Shown: positions 1-11,700 of the stretch, in pieces
Layout of the letters: every line of letters starts with the position of its first letter
How positions within the stretch are numbered: position 1 is the first letter of the stretch
NCBI RefSeq assembly: GCF_015706575.1
Contig: NW_024037051.1
Span: forward strand, 12,993,016 to 13,057,015
Reading direction: 5' to 3'
DNA: 64,000 nucleotides
Origin: Patiria miniata
Lineage: Eukaryota; Echinodermata; Asteroidea; Valvatida; Asterinidae
The notes under the pieces: model-generated
The model's input: the letters and a program-made list of their open reading frames with translations, nothing else
The model's database searches: none
Told to the model about the DNA's origin: nothing
Translations under genes and position numbers: made by a program

Positions 1-660
1 ACTGTCGTACGGCGCCGCGCGGATCGGAGCACGTATTATTTTGTAATCTCTTTACCAGTTTTTTGGGGTCTTTTTGTCCTCGCGTGGGTTTGTGACTATG
101 CTACTGTGATGGTGCTACCAAAGTATGGCGAATCGGTGGAGCGTTGGTATGGAGGGGTACCCGTAATTCAACGCTCCACTCAGTAGAGCTAATACTAGGC
201 CTACTTTTGTACACAGCAAGTGAGGGAAAAAAGCTGAAATCCAAAACAACAAAAGCTGAAATCAGCTTAAAAGCTGAGATTTCACACCCCTGTGCAGCAC
301 TCAGAACCGCGCTGTTCCGTGTTCAATGTCAAGAGCAGAGACCAGCAAGACCAGATTATCGTAGGCCTACATCATAAAAATGCATTCTTTGATAAATGAA
401 AAACATATACGTATGATCACGGTATGATCTCCTCGGCCTTCTCCCCTTTGCCCGCCCCCCCCCCTTCCTAGCCCCTCCCCTTCCCGCCTGGCATGCCTGG
501 GATCATCAGGAGTCGAGTGCTGGCAGTGGCAGCCCGTCGCGTCCAAACAATATGATAGTGGATATTTTGCCGGAGGTAATGACGGCAATCCATATCAACA
601 GAGGGCGCTGTACTCTTTAAAATAGGGCTGAATTATAAGATGTATTAAATTCCCACCAAA
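1..660. other. Intergenic sequence, no gene seen
   Basis: I see no coding region, RNA gene or clear transposon terminus here. There is a C-rich low-complexity stretch around 450-485. Short open frames lack any recognisable domain. The word taggcctac occurs here and elsewhere in the window and appears to be a general compositional habit of this genome. Confidence 0.4.
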
Positions 661-663
661 AGT

Positions 664-745
664 TGTGTAGCACGTTCGGTGTAATGGTTAAGCGAAGTCT
701 CTAGTAAGCGGGATGACTCGCGTTCGATTCCAACCGCACCACATT
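664..745 (+). repeat. tRNA-like (pol III promoter-like) sequence, probably a pseudogene or SINE head
   Basis: An A-box-like stretch (TGGTTAAGCGA) and a B-box-like stretch (CGTTCGATTCC) lie at tRNA-like spacing, and a T run follows within 20 bases. The T-arm stem does not pair (tcgcg against ccaac), and I could not find a 5' acceptor strand matching the 3' sequence. I therefore read it as a decayed tRNA or the head of a tRNA-derived SINE rather than a working tRNA gene. Confidence 0.35.
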
Positions 746-1613
746 TTTTAGTTTTTTTTTTCTCATCGCCAAATAAATAAGAATATTCTTCTCTTAATTT
801 AGGCTAGTATTTTAACATGTCTCAAACATTTTTTGCAGAGTATCCCTACATTTTCTTTTTCAGATTTGTGGACTCTGGAGGATTTTTTTTTAAAGGGAAA
901 TAAAGTCCAAAATTATAAAATGGTCTGAATCCCATCTTGTGAATACGATGTAACAACGATAATTTTGGCATGGAGCCAGACTAAAACTTGTCCCAGGAAA
1001 ATGTTTTAAGTACAAAAAAACAGTAACTGCGCATGTTCAGTGCATATCCGGCCGCCCGGCAAACTAACGTTTACTAAAGGTTTGCCGTCTCCGGCAAAAT
1101 ATACACTGCCTGATAGTGCCAAACAATATCGCCGCCAACTGGCAACTAGGCTACCAAAACTCTATCTATTAATATTCTAACATTCAGTAACTTCTTGGAA
1201 AATGCCAGTGCTTATGGCATGTATGGTGTTCCAATCATTTTCTCAAATAAAAAAATAGCATGACCTTTACCCGATTTCTGATGAGGTTTCTAGAGATTTG
1301 TTGACGGAGAAATCGAAAACTCGCCCTCCCGACCGTCGCCATCTTGTTTGGACAGGTATCTAGTGTCATCAACGTAGAGTTGCTATGATTGTAATAAAAA
1401 ATATATGGCTTCAGACTATTTTCTCTGACAAGAAACAACAATTTTTTTAATGTTTTTTTATTTAAGGCTTAAAATGACATTTAAAAGACAGGAATGAAAT
1501 GCAAATTTAATTTTAAAATGTATAATATGAAACAGAATAAAATATTTTTTACATAAATAGGTTTTACATAATTTCAAATTATGTATAAATATCTATAATT
1601 ACACGTTTCACGT
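746..1613. other. AT-rich intergenic sequence, no gene seen
   Basis: The stretch is AT-rich with only short open frames on either strand and no recognisable protein motif. It leads into the 5S rRNA sequence. The last 30 bases include a TATA-like tataaat that is treated with the 5S entry. Confidence 0.4.
1584..1590 (+). promoter_or_regulatory. TATA-like element upstream of 5S rRNA
   Basis: The heptamer tataaat begins 30 bases upstream of the first 5S base. Upstream TATA-like boxes near -25 to -30 occur at 5S genes of several invertebrates, alongside the internal control region. The surrounding DNA is AT-rich, so chance is a real alternative. Confidence 0.4.
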
Positions 1614-1733
1614 GCCTACGGCCATACTACGTTGAATACACCGGTTCTCGTCCGATCACCGAAGTTAAGCAACGTCGGGCTCGGTTAGTACTTGGATGGG
1701 AGACCGCCTGGGAATACCGGGTGTTGTAGGCTT
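1614..1733 (+). rRNA. 5S ribosomal RNA
   Basis: The 120-base sequence is almost entirely the animal 5S consensus as I know it. The ends pair (GCCTAC with GTAGGC). The central gttctcgtccgatcaccgaa, the A-box region around aagttaagc and the C-box region ggatgggagaccgcctgg are all intact, so the internal pol III promoter (TFIIIA site) looks functional. A T run for termination follows within 10 bases. The 5S RNA is part of the large ribosomal subunit. Only one copy is present and no tandem 5S cluster is visible. It could be a dispersed functional gene or a recent retro- or transposon-borne copy. I see no SINE body attached. Confidence 0.88.
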
Positions 1734-1771
1734 CCTCTTTTAATTTTTTTTCTCTACCCCACTGAAAAATT

Positions 1772-1787
1772 CCTGGCTACGCCACTG
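1772..1787. repeat. Solitary hAT-type MITE terminus
   Basis: CCTGGCTACGCCACTG is the reverse complement of CAGTGGCGTAGCCAGG, a common animal hAT-type MITE terminal repeat. It lies 39 bases after the 5S sequence. The opposite terminus is not visible, so this is probably a truncated insertion immediately downstream of the 5S copy. Confidence 0.4.
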
Positions 1788-2049
1788 ACCACAAAGGGCC
1801 AGTTCCATGTATTGACTTTTCTTAATATTTTTAAATTTTGGCCGATCCCGGAGGAAGGCGGGAGCTGTCCTGCAATGCCTGGGTTAATTTTGCCCAAAAA
1901 GGGTGAAAACTGCAACTACCCAAACTTGGGTTGTTCTATAACCAATTGTTTGGGTTAGAATTTCTGCTTAATTCAACCAAAACTTGTGGTCATTCAAGAC
2001 CAAATTTAATTTGGTCTTACGTATGACTACAACTTTTTGTTGAATTTAA

Positions 2050-3580
2050 CATAAATTAAGAGATGAACAGGCTGGATTTAGAAGAGGAAGAAGCACAGTG
2101 GAACAGATATTTATACTTCGCAACATAATTGAGCAAATTGTGGAATGGCAGTCTATACTTTGTACATTACGTTTCTGGACTTTGAGAAAGCATTCGTCCA
2201 CCGTCCACCGAGAGAGCCTGTGGAGAAAAATGTCCAGCTATGGATTCCACCAAAGATTGTTAAAATGATTCACATCTTGTACGAAGATAGTGAATGTTCA
2301 GTCTTAGATGAAGGAGAGGAGTCTGAGTGGTTCAAGGTAAAGACAGGAGTAAAACAAGGTGATGTCATATCTGGTTTCATCTTCCTAATCATAGTGGACT
2401 GGGTTATGAAGAATGTTACAGAAGGAAACAACACAGGGATCAGATGGAAATTCACATCGAAATTAGAGGATCTGGACTACAGACGACATTGCGCTTTTCT
2501 CGTCAAATCTTCAGCACATGCAGTCTAACTAAGCTAACTGAGTTTGCAGCAAAACCTGGGCTTAATATTAATACCAAGAAAACTGAAGTGCTGAGAATAA
2601 ACAGCAAATCCAGTTGAACAACAGGATAGTCGTAGAAGGTCAGCAACTTAATGACGTGGATCCATGAAGTATACATACCTAGGCGCCAATGTCAGCAAAC
2701 AAGGTGGAGGGGGAGATGATATGGGCAACAGAATTCTTAAGGCAATGGGGTCTTTCATTAAGCTCAAGAAAATATGGAGCTCCAACAAATTCACATTAAG
2801 AACCGGAATAAGGCTCTTCAAATCACTGGTAATATCAGTCCTGCTATATGGATGCGAGACATGGAAAATCAATGAAAGTGATAATAAGAGGCTGGATACA
2901 TTTCAATTCAAATGTCTAAGGAGAATATTAAAAGTCAGATGGCCATTATGTCATATCCAATGATGACATACTTAAGAAAACCAACATGAAACGGATCAGT
3001 GATGACGTTAGAGAAAGGAGGTGGAAATGGATTGGCCATGTGCTAAGGATGGATGCAAACTGCCACTGCATGACTGCCCTCTCATGGGTACCAGAAGGCA
3101 GAAGGGCGCCCTAAGACAACATGGAGGCGAACTGTGGAGAAGGAGAGAAAGTCACTGGGGTGGACATCCTGGAACAAAGCTAAGCCAATCGCCAAAGACA
3201 GGGTGCACTGGATAGAGATCATTGCAGCCTTATGGGTCACTGGGCCAAGGGCGGATCCAGAACACGATTTTGCGGGGGGCCCAAAAAAATTTTGGTCCAC
3301 CCAAAAAATGGGTCAAAAAAATTACGGCGTGGGGTCCGGGGCCCGCTTAAGGGCCCCGAAAATTGTTTGGATTCAAGATGCTCTGTGGTGCGATCTGAGG
3401 CAATTTCTGACCAATTTAACCAATGTTTTTTTGAGGAAAAGATGGTGGTGTACTCATTGCCTGCCTTTATTGCGAAGTCACATAAAAAATAAAAAAAAAT
3501 TGGTTTTGTTTTTGGGGGGCCATGGCCCCCTTTGGCCCCCCCCCCTAGATCCGCCCTTGCACTGGGCCCGAAGAGGATAG
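2050..3580 (+). pseudogene. Broken LINE-type reverse transcriptase (C-terminal two thirds)
   Basis: Translated pieces in several frames carry hallmarks of non-LTR retrotransposon RT. These include QAGFRRGRSTVEQ at the start, TFLDFEKAF, the GVKQGDV...GF segment, an eroded catalytic segment after LEDLD, then YLGA.VSKQGG, LLYGCETWK and a C-terminal RERRWKWIGHVLRMD block. Frameshifts occur near 2150, 2480 and 2660 and after 2960, so no full ORF remains. The endonuclease half is missing. A hAT-type MITE sits inside the last exon-like segment, and the final codons resume beyond it, ending in a stop at 3578-3580. Clade assignment (RTE- or L2/CR1-like) is uncertain. Confidence 0.75.
3246..3559. mobile_element. 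hAT-type MITE, copy 1 (314 bp, 8-bp TSD)
   Basis: Terminal inverted repeats CAAGGGCGGATCCAG and CTAGATCCGCCCTTG (one difference) define the ends. The 8-bp duplication cactgggc flanks it at 3238-3245 and 3560-3567. An 8-bp duplication together with these TIRs fits the hAT superfamily. There is no coding capacity. It interrupts the 3' end of the LINE remnant, so it is the younger insertion. A second full copy lies at 15592-15894 and a decayed relative near 23730-23850. Confidence 0.88.
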
Positions 3581-3659
3581 GTAACAGAACAACCCAAGTT
3601 TGGGTAGTTGCAGTTTTCACCCTTTCTTGGGTGAAATTAACCCTTTTTCAGTGTGTTAC

Positions 3660-4230
3660 TTACAAATCCATATGCCCCCTGACTACCTTGTGGGGGCTCT
3701 CATAGAAGTAACAGACTTCAAATATCTAGGCACAGTTGGTGAACTCCACCGACTTGATGCCTAGATCAGGAGGGCCCTATCACGGCATGGACAGCCCTCA
3801 ACACTATGAAGAGTGTCATAGTGGAACTCCAACATGACAAGACGGTAAAGCTCAGCTTTTTCCTGAGTCGGTATATTGTTCTATAATAGCAAAACCGACG
3901 TAGACTTTAACAACTGTCCTTGAAAAGCTACACTCGTATGAGAGCTGTTCTCCACATCAGCTGGCGAGATCAACAACACTGATCTGTATGGCGGGGAGCT
4001 ATAAGCTTTGAAACAACATTTGCCTTCAGAAGGCCAAGGATGGCATTTTGAGCGGCGGGGCAGTGCCACCATGGGCGTCGCTACAGCCCCCCCTCCCCCC
4101 CCCCCAATTATGTCGGAAGAATCATGGTTTTGTAGACAAAATAGAAACTGAAGAATGGAAAAGGAAGGGGAAAAAGAAGAGGGAAGAAGAAAAATGCGAA
4201 TGCAAATGATAAACACCGCTGTTCAAAAGC
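3660..4230 (+). pseudogene. Decayed fragment of a second non-LTR reverse transcriptase, plus a short repeat
   Basis: From about 3690 to 4010, broken frames give VTDFKYLGT, RRALS, a WNSNMTRR-like segment and YNSKT. These resemble the YLG...LLYGSETW C-terminal region of LINE RTs, with several stops and frameshifts. From about 4066 to 4230 lies a short repeat beginning gggcgtcgct that is also seen at 14914-15060 (aatgaagaatgga.aaggaagggg and aaacaccgctg shared). No intact gene is present. Confidence 0.45.
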
Positions 4231-4239
4231 CCGCGTATC

Positions 4240-4930
4240 AAATCAAAATTGTAAGGGGTTAACCTTGCATTTTTTTTTTAGCAAAATCGGGAAAATCAGA
4301 TGTTTCTGGAAAATTGCAGATTGATGGGGTTAGATGTTTATGAAACATTTCAAATTGTAAGGGGTGAACATTGCATATTTTAGCGAAATTTGGCAAATCA
4401 GATGTTTCCAAAAAAATTTCAGATGTAAGGGATTAACCTTGCTTTTTTAGTGAAATTTTGCAAAGTTAGATGTTACGAAAATTCTCAAATTTAAAGGGGT
4501 TAACCTCGCATTTTTTAAAGCGAAAATGGGAAAAAATCAAATGTTTCTGGAAAATTGTAGATTGTAAGGGGTTAAACTTGCTGTTTGAATAAGATTGGGA
4601 CAACATTAGATGTTCATAAAACAATTTCAAATTGTAAGGGGTTAACCTTGCAATTTTTTTTAGCAAAATAGGACACAATCAGATGATTCTGGAAAATTGC
4701 AGATTGTTAGGGCTTAACCTTGTATTTCTAGCAAAATTGGGCAAAAAGAAATGTTTATGAAAAATGTTAAATTGTAAGAGGTGTACCTTGTATATTTAGT
4801 AAAATTTGGTAAAATCAAATTTGTATGAAAAATCTAAAATGGTGAGGGGTTAACCTTGCTTTTTTAGCAAAATTTGGAGCATATTTTACTAAAATTGGGC
4901 AAAATCAGATGCTTCTAAAAAATCCAGATG
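4240..4930 (+). repeat. 70-bp satellite array 1 (+ orientation)
   Basis: Degenerate tandem monomers of about 70 bases carry the core ttgtaaggggttaacc, then ttgcatttttagc, aaaattgggc, aaaatcagatg, and tttctgg or tttatg. Monomers differ mainly in the last part, giving two alternating flavours. The array is AT-rich and noncoding. Its monomers recur in both orientations over much of the window. Confidence 0.9.
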
Positions 4931-6370
4931 TAAAGTTTCCGAAAAAACAGCTGTTGAAAAAGAGCCCAATGTTGAACTTTACTGAGTCTGAGGTCTATCG
5001 AGGGGACGATCCTTATTTCAACTCCCGGAGATTCGCTGACAGTCTCTATTTTTCTTTTTAAGAAAGTCGAAATAGCTGAAGAGGGAGGTGAGAATCTATA
5101 TGTGCCCAGATACAAAGGGTAGAAATCTACGCGTCTGCCTTTTGAAAATACACAATTGCGGTGTTCATTGTTGCGTAATGATCCGCCTAGCACATGACTG
5201 TTTTGCACATTAGGCTGTGTTATGCAGCTTCCTAACAAACCAAACACACTGGGCTCATTATATCGACTTGTTTTTACCCATTAAGGTAAAGCAAATGGAC
5301 CCAGTAATCTTCCTGACGCGTTTGCTCACCTATAAAGACAACTTTTCTCAGTTTAAGGACAATTCAAAGGTAACGAAATGGCCGAGTGGTTACGATTCGT
5401 CGTCCACGGTTAGCGGGGTCCCGGGTTCGAATCCCGCTGGTGTCTTTTTGGTTTTTAACGTAGGAGTTCAATCATTTACAATAAGAGATTTAATTTCCCG
5501 TCGTAAAGTACCAACAGTACCTTAGCTTAATCGGTAAGCACTGCTGCTGGTACTGTCCGCGAGTTCCAGGTTGGCGCCTTCGTACAGGTTCAGGGCATGT
5601 GGTCCACTCGGAGGATCAGGGCTTAGGGGCCGCCCTGTTCCTCCCTTAGCTCTTTGCTTTTACATGGTGCCTGGCCCTCCGGGGTTATATGGATGGATAG
5701 GGAAGGAAGTGTGTATTGGTCGGGGACGCCGAGACCCCGGAAGAGAACTAAGGGATTGGCTAGGGCATTGTTATGGCTCAGACCGATCCCTGAAAGCTTG
5801 ACTAGCACATAACTTTTTGATTTTATACTTTAGTTTGATATCTACAGCTGCTCGGCGGGTCTACGGGTAGTATCAAAATTGAAACAAAGGTGTAACTCAT
5901 AAATCAATGAATATTTCATAATTGACTATAATCAAAACGGAGTTTCGTTTGATCAATTTGACTATCATTATATAATGACGCGATTGCCAATTGACGTAAG
6001 AAACGCCATAAATTATACCGGGAAAGAATAAAGATGTACATTGTAATATAAATATTATATATACATCTTTCAAATAACGTGTCTTTAATTGTGAGCATTC
6101 CAACAATACAGTAATTCGCAATAGTAGTAGAATGGTATATGATAGCACGATCAATGCGTCTCTATTTAATTTTAAAAAAAATATAATTTAGGCCCCTATG
6201 TGTGAAATATTCTTTGATTGACTATGAGCATTCCATACAAATGAGTTATTTCGCAAAATATTGCAACAACAAAAGAGAAAGGAAAAAGAGAAAATTCCTT
6301 TACCCTAAAAACTGGAAAAATAATTCGTTTTAAAAAAGTCAAATGGGACACCTCTTATATTGATTTAACA
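4931..6370 (+). repeat. Interspersed unit U, copy 1 (+)
   Basis: This 1.44-kb noncoding unit joins satellite array 1 to satellite array 2. It recurs as the reverse complement at 18200-20955 (split by a transposon) and at 60015-61495, and as a shorter, diverged + copy at 34310-35578. Its first part holds a tRNA-like module with good A and B boxes. Its second part (from about 5870) is AT-rich. Repeated co-occurrence with the satellite suggests both belong to one large composite or foldback element. Confidence 0.85.
5372..5444 (+). repeat. tRNA-like module in unit U, copy 1
   Basis: TGGCCGAGTGG (5379-5389) and GGTTCGAATCC (5424-5434) match the pol III A and B boxes, and a five-T terminator follows at 5445. 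The A box resembles Ser/Leu tRNAs. The T-arm is nearly paired, but the would-be acceptor strands do not pair, so I call it tRNA-like and not a tRNA gene. A weaker second tRNA-like stretch follows at about 5516-5578 (cttagcttaatcggtaagc). Confidence 0.6.
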
Positions 6371-8723
6371 GTTTGCAAGGGGTTAACCTTACATTTTAGC
6401 CAAATTGGGAAAAATCAGATGTTTCTGGAAAATTGCAGCTTGTAAGGGGTTACTCTTGCATTTTTAGTAAAATTTAGATGTTTATGAAACATTTCAAATT
6501 GTAAGGGGTGAACCTTGCATTTTTTAAGCGAAATTGGGCAAAATCAGATCTTTCTGGAAAATTGCAGAATTGTATGGGGTTAACTAAGCATTTTTAGCAA
6601 AACTGGGCAATATCAGATTTTTATGAAAAATCTCGAATTGTAAGGGGTGAACCTTGCATTTTTAGCAAAATTGGGCAAAATGAGATGTTTATGAAAAATT
6701 TCAAATTGTAAGGGGTTAACCTTGCTTTTCGAATTGTTAGGGGTTAACCTTGCATTTTTTAGCAAAATAGGGCAAAATCAGTTGTTTATGAAAAAAATTC
6801 AGATTGTAATGGGTTAACCTTGCATTCTTAGCAAAATTGGGCTAAATCAAATTTGTATGAAAAATCAAAAATTGTAAGGGGTTAACCTTTGCCAAATTAG
6901 GGCAAAATGAGAAGTTTCTAGAAAATTGCAGATTGAAAGGCCAGGGGTTAACCTTGCATTTTAGCACAATTGGGCAAAATGATATTTTTATGAAATTTTT
7001 TTTTTTTTAGTGAAAATTGGCAAAGTTAGATGTCTATGAAAAAATTGAAATTGTAAGGGGTTAACCTTGCATTTTCTTTTTTAGCAAAATAGGGCTCAAT
7101 CAGATGTTTCTGGAAAATTGCAGATTGTAAGGGGTGAACCTTTTATATTGAGCAAAATTTGTCAAAATCAGATTCGTATGAAAAATCTACAATTGTAAGG
7201 GATTAACCTTTCCTTTTTAGCAAAATTTGGTGCATATTTTACTAAAATTGGGCAAAATCAGATTTGTATGAAAAATCAAAAATTGTAAGGGGTTAACCTT
7301 GCCAAACTAGGGCAAAATCAGATGTTTCTGGAAAATTGCAGATTGAAATGGATTAACTTTGCTCTTTTAGTGAATTTTGGCAAAGTTGGATGTTTATGAA
7401 AAATTTCAAATTGTAAAGGGTTAACCCTGCATTTTTTAAACGAAATTGGGAAAAATCAGATGTTTCTGGAAAATTGCAGAATTGTATGGGGTTAACTAAG
7501 CATTTTTAGCAAAACTGGGCAATATCAGATTTTTATGAAAAATCTCGAATTGTAAGGGGTGAACCTTGCATTTAGCAAAATTGGGCAAAATGAGATGTTT
7601 ATGAAAAATTTCAAATTGTAAGGGGTTAACCTTGCTTTTCGAATTGTTAGGGGTTAACCTTGCATTTTCTTTTTGAGCAAAATAGGGCTCAATCAGATGT
7701 TTCTGGAAAATTGCAGATTGTAAGGGGTGAACCTTTTATATTGAGCAAAATTTGTCAAAATCAGATTCGTATGAAAAATCTACAATTGTAAGGGATTAAC
7801 CTTTCTTTTTTAGCAAAATTTGGTGCATATTTTACTAAAATTGGGCAAAATCAGATGTTTCTGAAAAATTCCAGATGTAACGGGTTAACCTTGCTTTTTT
7901 TGTAAAATTGGGCAAAAGAAGATGTTTATGAAAAAATTCAAATTGTAAGTCGTTAACCTTGCATTTTTAGCAAAATCGGGAAAAATCAGATGTTTCTGGA
8001 AAATTGCAGATTATATGGGGTTAGATATTTATGAAATATTTCATATTGTTAGGGGTGAACATTGCATATTTTAGCGAAATTTGGCAAATCAGATGTTTCT
8101 GAAAAATTTCAGATGTAAGGCAGTAACCTTGCTTTTTAGTAAAATTGGGCAAATTGAGATGTTTATGAATTTTTTTCTGATTGTAAGGGATTAACCTTGC
8201 ATTTTCATCTTAATTGGGGAAAATCGGATTGGGCAAAATAAGATGTTTCTGAAAATTTTCAGATGTAAGGGATTAACCTTGCCTTTTTTAATGGGGAAAA
8301 AATCAAATGTTTTTAGAAAATTGCAGATTGCTTTTTGAATAAGATTGGGAAAAATTAGTTGTTCATGAAAAAAAATTCAAATTGTCAGGGGTTAAGCTTG
8401 CATTTTTTTTAAGCAAAGTTGGGAAAAAGTTTAATGTTTATGAAAAATTTCAAATTGTAAGGGATTAAACATAAATTTTTTAGCAAAATAGGCCGAAATC
8501 AAGTGTTTCTGGAAAATTGCAGATTGTTAGGGCTTAACATTGTATTTTTAGCAAAATTGGGCAAAAAGAAATGTTTATGAAAAATTTAAAATTGTAAGGG
8601 GTGTACCTTGAATATTTAGCAAAATTTGGCAAAATCAGATTTGTATGAACAATCTAAAATTGTAAGGGGTTAACCTCGCCTTTTTAGCAAAATTCAGTGC
8701 ATATTTTACTAAAATTGGGCAAA
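6371..8723 (+). repeat. 70-bp satellite array 2 (+)
   Basis: About 33 degenerate monomers run in the same orientation as array 1. Blocks of several monomers are themselves repeated: the stretch from about 6540 to 6740 is closely echoed at about 7440-7650, and 7065-7260 at about 7660-7860. This indicates higher-order duplication. The array is interrupted at its right end by element E2, and the monomer resumes at 14650. Confidence 0.9.
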
Positions 8724-11700
8724 ACACGGCTTGCGCTCTCATCGAGCGCAAGCCCCTTTGTGAAAGGTCACACCGCGGTCACACATTGAGTGTCGAGATG
8801 GGCGAAGTAACTTGAGCGCGCGCTGGGAGTCAGCTAGTGGATGTCTGGTCTGCATCGGTTGTCAGGCGGTCATGAGTTCATTGCTCAGGTTGTCAGAGCG
8901 CGCGCAATGCCAGAGCACTGGCACAAAGACCGCTCACTTTCGGTTTGGTTTTCGCTGGATACAGTCAATGATTGTCGGGGCTCTCGTTCACGCTATGTTT
9001 TTCAGGATTTTAGTGTTCAGAAAATCGACTTATTTAATTGCTACTCTTCAACTGAAATCGGAATGACAACAGCAATAACATGGAACGAGAATTTGCCCGA
9101 CTTGAAGCAGATCGCCCCACTTAGGCGACCGCCCAACCGGGAGGAGGTGGAGTCCCATACGTATCGAAACGTTTTGGCCGAGGCGACGATTCCGAAAGCT
9201 TGTCATGATGATGATCCGGTCTGGAACGATATTGCGTAGGGGCTAGACGAGCGAGCATGGGCTAGCAACGCCGACAGAGTGGGTCAAGGTACTGGACTCA
9301 GACATCACGACATCGAGTCTTCCTGCAGTGCAGTGTGCTTTCCCCTCCCCGGCCGAGCACGGGAACCCGAGACAAACGGCGTGCTCACCGTTCCACCGGA
9401 ATCGGGCGTGACCGGACCACGGCGTTACTTTGACAACCGGCGGCGGGCCACAAGTCCTGAAGTCCGTGGAGTGTCTTCTCATGCATACCGGGTGAGCAGA
9501 TTCCTTTACCACTGTGTAATACCTGAAGCTCAGATAACAATGGGTGTTGGGCCGAGTTGACGGGGCATGTTCGTGAGTTTCCGAGTGTCCTAGAATTAGC
9601 GCACACTCCAATTAGTAAGCAACATGGTCAGACCTACCCTCCTTTTAGTGGAGCTGGGGAACGTTTTGCATGCAGCTTTGCTTAGTACTTGCTGGTTTCC
9701 CCGTTAGTGTCTTGTCGAAATGCCAGGTGAGAATCAGGGATTGCAAATCTTACCACAATCAGAATAACGTAGAGCAGACGTTAAGATGAAGGGGAGTGGG
9801 GGATTTTATTTGGCCATGTGAGCGCTCGTAAGTTGTAAGTGTAGGGCAGACAAACTACGGGTAATCCCTACAGAGAAGGGCTTAGGTTTCAACACAACTT
9901 GAATGCCGCATACCAATGTATGAGACATACATGACATAACGTCACCAAAAGTTACACTTTATCAACGACGATGAGAAGTGAAAAATTGTAGAGCATGGCA
10001 AGTTTGAGAATGAGGGGGAGTTAGATAGACATAACTAAATGCCAGGTTCCATAACATTAACATTTTACTAAGATAGTACCTAAGCAAAAACTGCCAGCAA
10101 CAAATTGGATTTGGTTGTCGGATAGTTGCTGCAGGCGGGCTTGGGTGTTGTAGCTTGGGGCTGCAAGAGAGCAACCGTTTCTCACTAGGTACCATTGAGC
10201 AAACGGTGGGGGCATAGTCTGATAAGGATGTATGCAGAAATAAAACGCGTAAATTGCACAATGTCTGCCCATTGATGACGCCTCAACAACATCATCAGGG
10301 TTTTGTCAGGGAAAGCAGGACATTATGTGGGTGGGGAGAGAGCTCAAGAGGGGCACATTTAAAAAGAAATAAATTAATCAATTAGTAAATAAAAGGGGGA
10401 AAAAATATGTCCCCAACAGGGATGCCGAAAGCTTTCGCGTGCAGTTCTTTGAGGATTGCATCAAAAGATAGCAGAGGTTATTTGATAAAACTATTGTTGC
10501 CAATTTTATTGCTCCCATAATGGCAAAGGCCATGGTGCCAATGGCGTAGGCTATAGGGAGGCGGGAGGGGCGCCACCAAACACGAATACGTTTCACTTTG
10601 TCCAGTTCCTTGCTAGTAGTTTCAGATAAAGGCAGGCACGCGGGAGCCCCCGGTCCCTTCCCTTTGGTGGGTGAAATCCACGGTCGCGGAAGATTAACTA
10701 CATAAGTACATAAATAGATAAATAAATAATTGAATCAGTACTAGGCCCTACATACGAGCAATTGTCATTAGCGTGTGCACCTTTTGGCGCCACTCACGTG
10801 TCAGTCGAAGTTCTGCCTAAGAAAATTAATTGAACAGAGTATTAAAGTGAGTTGGCACTGCAACCGGCCATATTGTGGGTCATACTCATAGTCAACGATG
10901 GGTTATTAATTGTTAATCTGTGACAAGATGTGAATTGCCGTAATGGTTACTAGGTCCCTCACAAAAACTCTGTTTTTGATCCACATACAGGGTGCACCCC
11001 GAGAATATGGCAAGCGGCGGCAGCCTCATCCCGATGAGTTAAGGTCGGCGGGGCCGGCCACAGGACCGGTGACTTGCAATGGGAACCACTAGTGCAGTCT
11101 GCAGATTCCTTGCTCTGGAAGGAGTAGTGGGTGTTTCACCAGCACTTAACACAGAACTTGCAGACCAGGCTGTGGGGAGTCGAGGCAAAGCGTTGCCGTC
11201 AGATTGTCGGACATATTTTGTGCGGACAGTATTGTGTCGTTGCCCAATCGCCACATACACGGTGGTTTTCGAATGTCGCGGGCGATTGACGGACAGCCTC
11301 TGCTAAAAAGCCTCGGGGCTTAACCTGACAGGTCTACGGAGGAGTCGGACATTTTTCATCACGGTTTGATTGGTTGCACGCCGCGCAACAAACCCTCCTC
11401 AAGTCGAACTCTTAAAGGGGCTTACGGACTTGTGCAGCCCATGCGGCAGACTATATATAAACTGTTTTAGCCCAAACACGTCCGGTACCCTTCAGCACCG
11501 GCAAATTTGGGGCACAGTGAAGGGGACAATTACAGGCAATTGTTATGCCGTAATTCAGCGGTTTGTAACACTCTATACGGAGTATCAAATGGTTGTTGAA
11601 TGTAGGGACAACGGGGTGTCTATGGGGGTAACTTAATTTGTTTCAAGGCTAACGTGTGCTAAAGCAAGATCACCCACACGCACACTTACACATCACAGGA

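Larger units (their letters stand above)
1881..3644. repeat. ~60-bp inverted repeat bracketing a LINE remnant
   Basis: The left arm (1881-1942) and the right arm (about 3584-3644, reverse complement) share more than 50 of about 60 bases, including tgcaactacccaaacttggg. The right arm starts just after the stop codon of the LINE. The arms may be two solo MITE copies in opposite orientation or the ends of one composite element. I found no convincing target duplication outside them. Confidence 0.5.

Noticed and set aside
5372..5444. Functional tRNA-Ser/Leu gene
   Set aside because: The A and B boxes are good, but the acceptor strands do not pair and no variable arm can be folded consistently.
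5571..5801. Frame of about 76 codons repeated in all unit U copies
   Set aside because: It recurs because the unit is repeated. It overlaps a tRNA-like stretch and has no domain, and one copy is shortened by the transposon insertion. No evidence of protein selection.
4240..8723. CRISPR-like direct repeats
   Set aside because: The monomers are contiguous with no unique spacers, the repeats are degenerate, and the genome is eukaryotic. This is a satellite.
9243..9611. Overlapping frames conserved between the E2 copies
   Set aside because: Both strands are open over the same GC-richer stretch and lengths differ between copies. No known motif was recognised.
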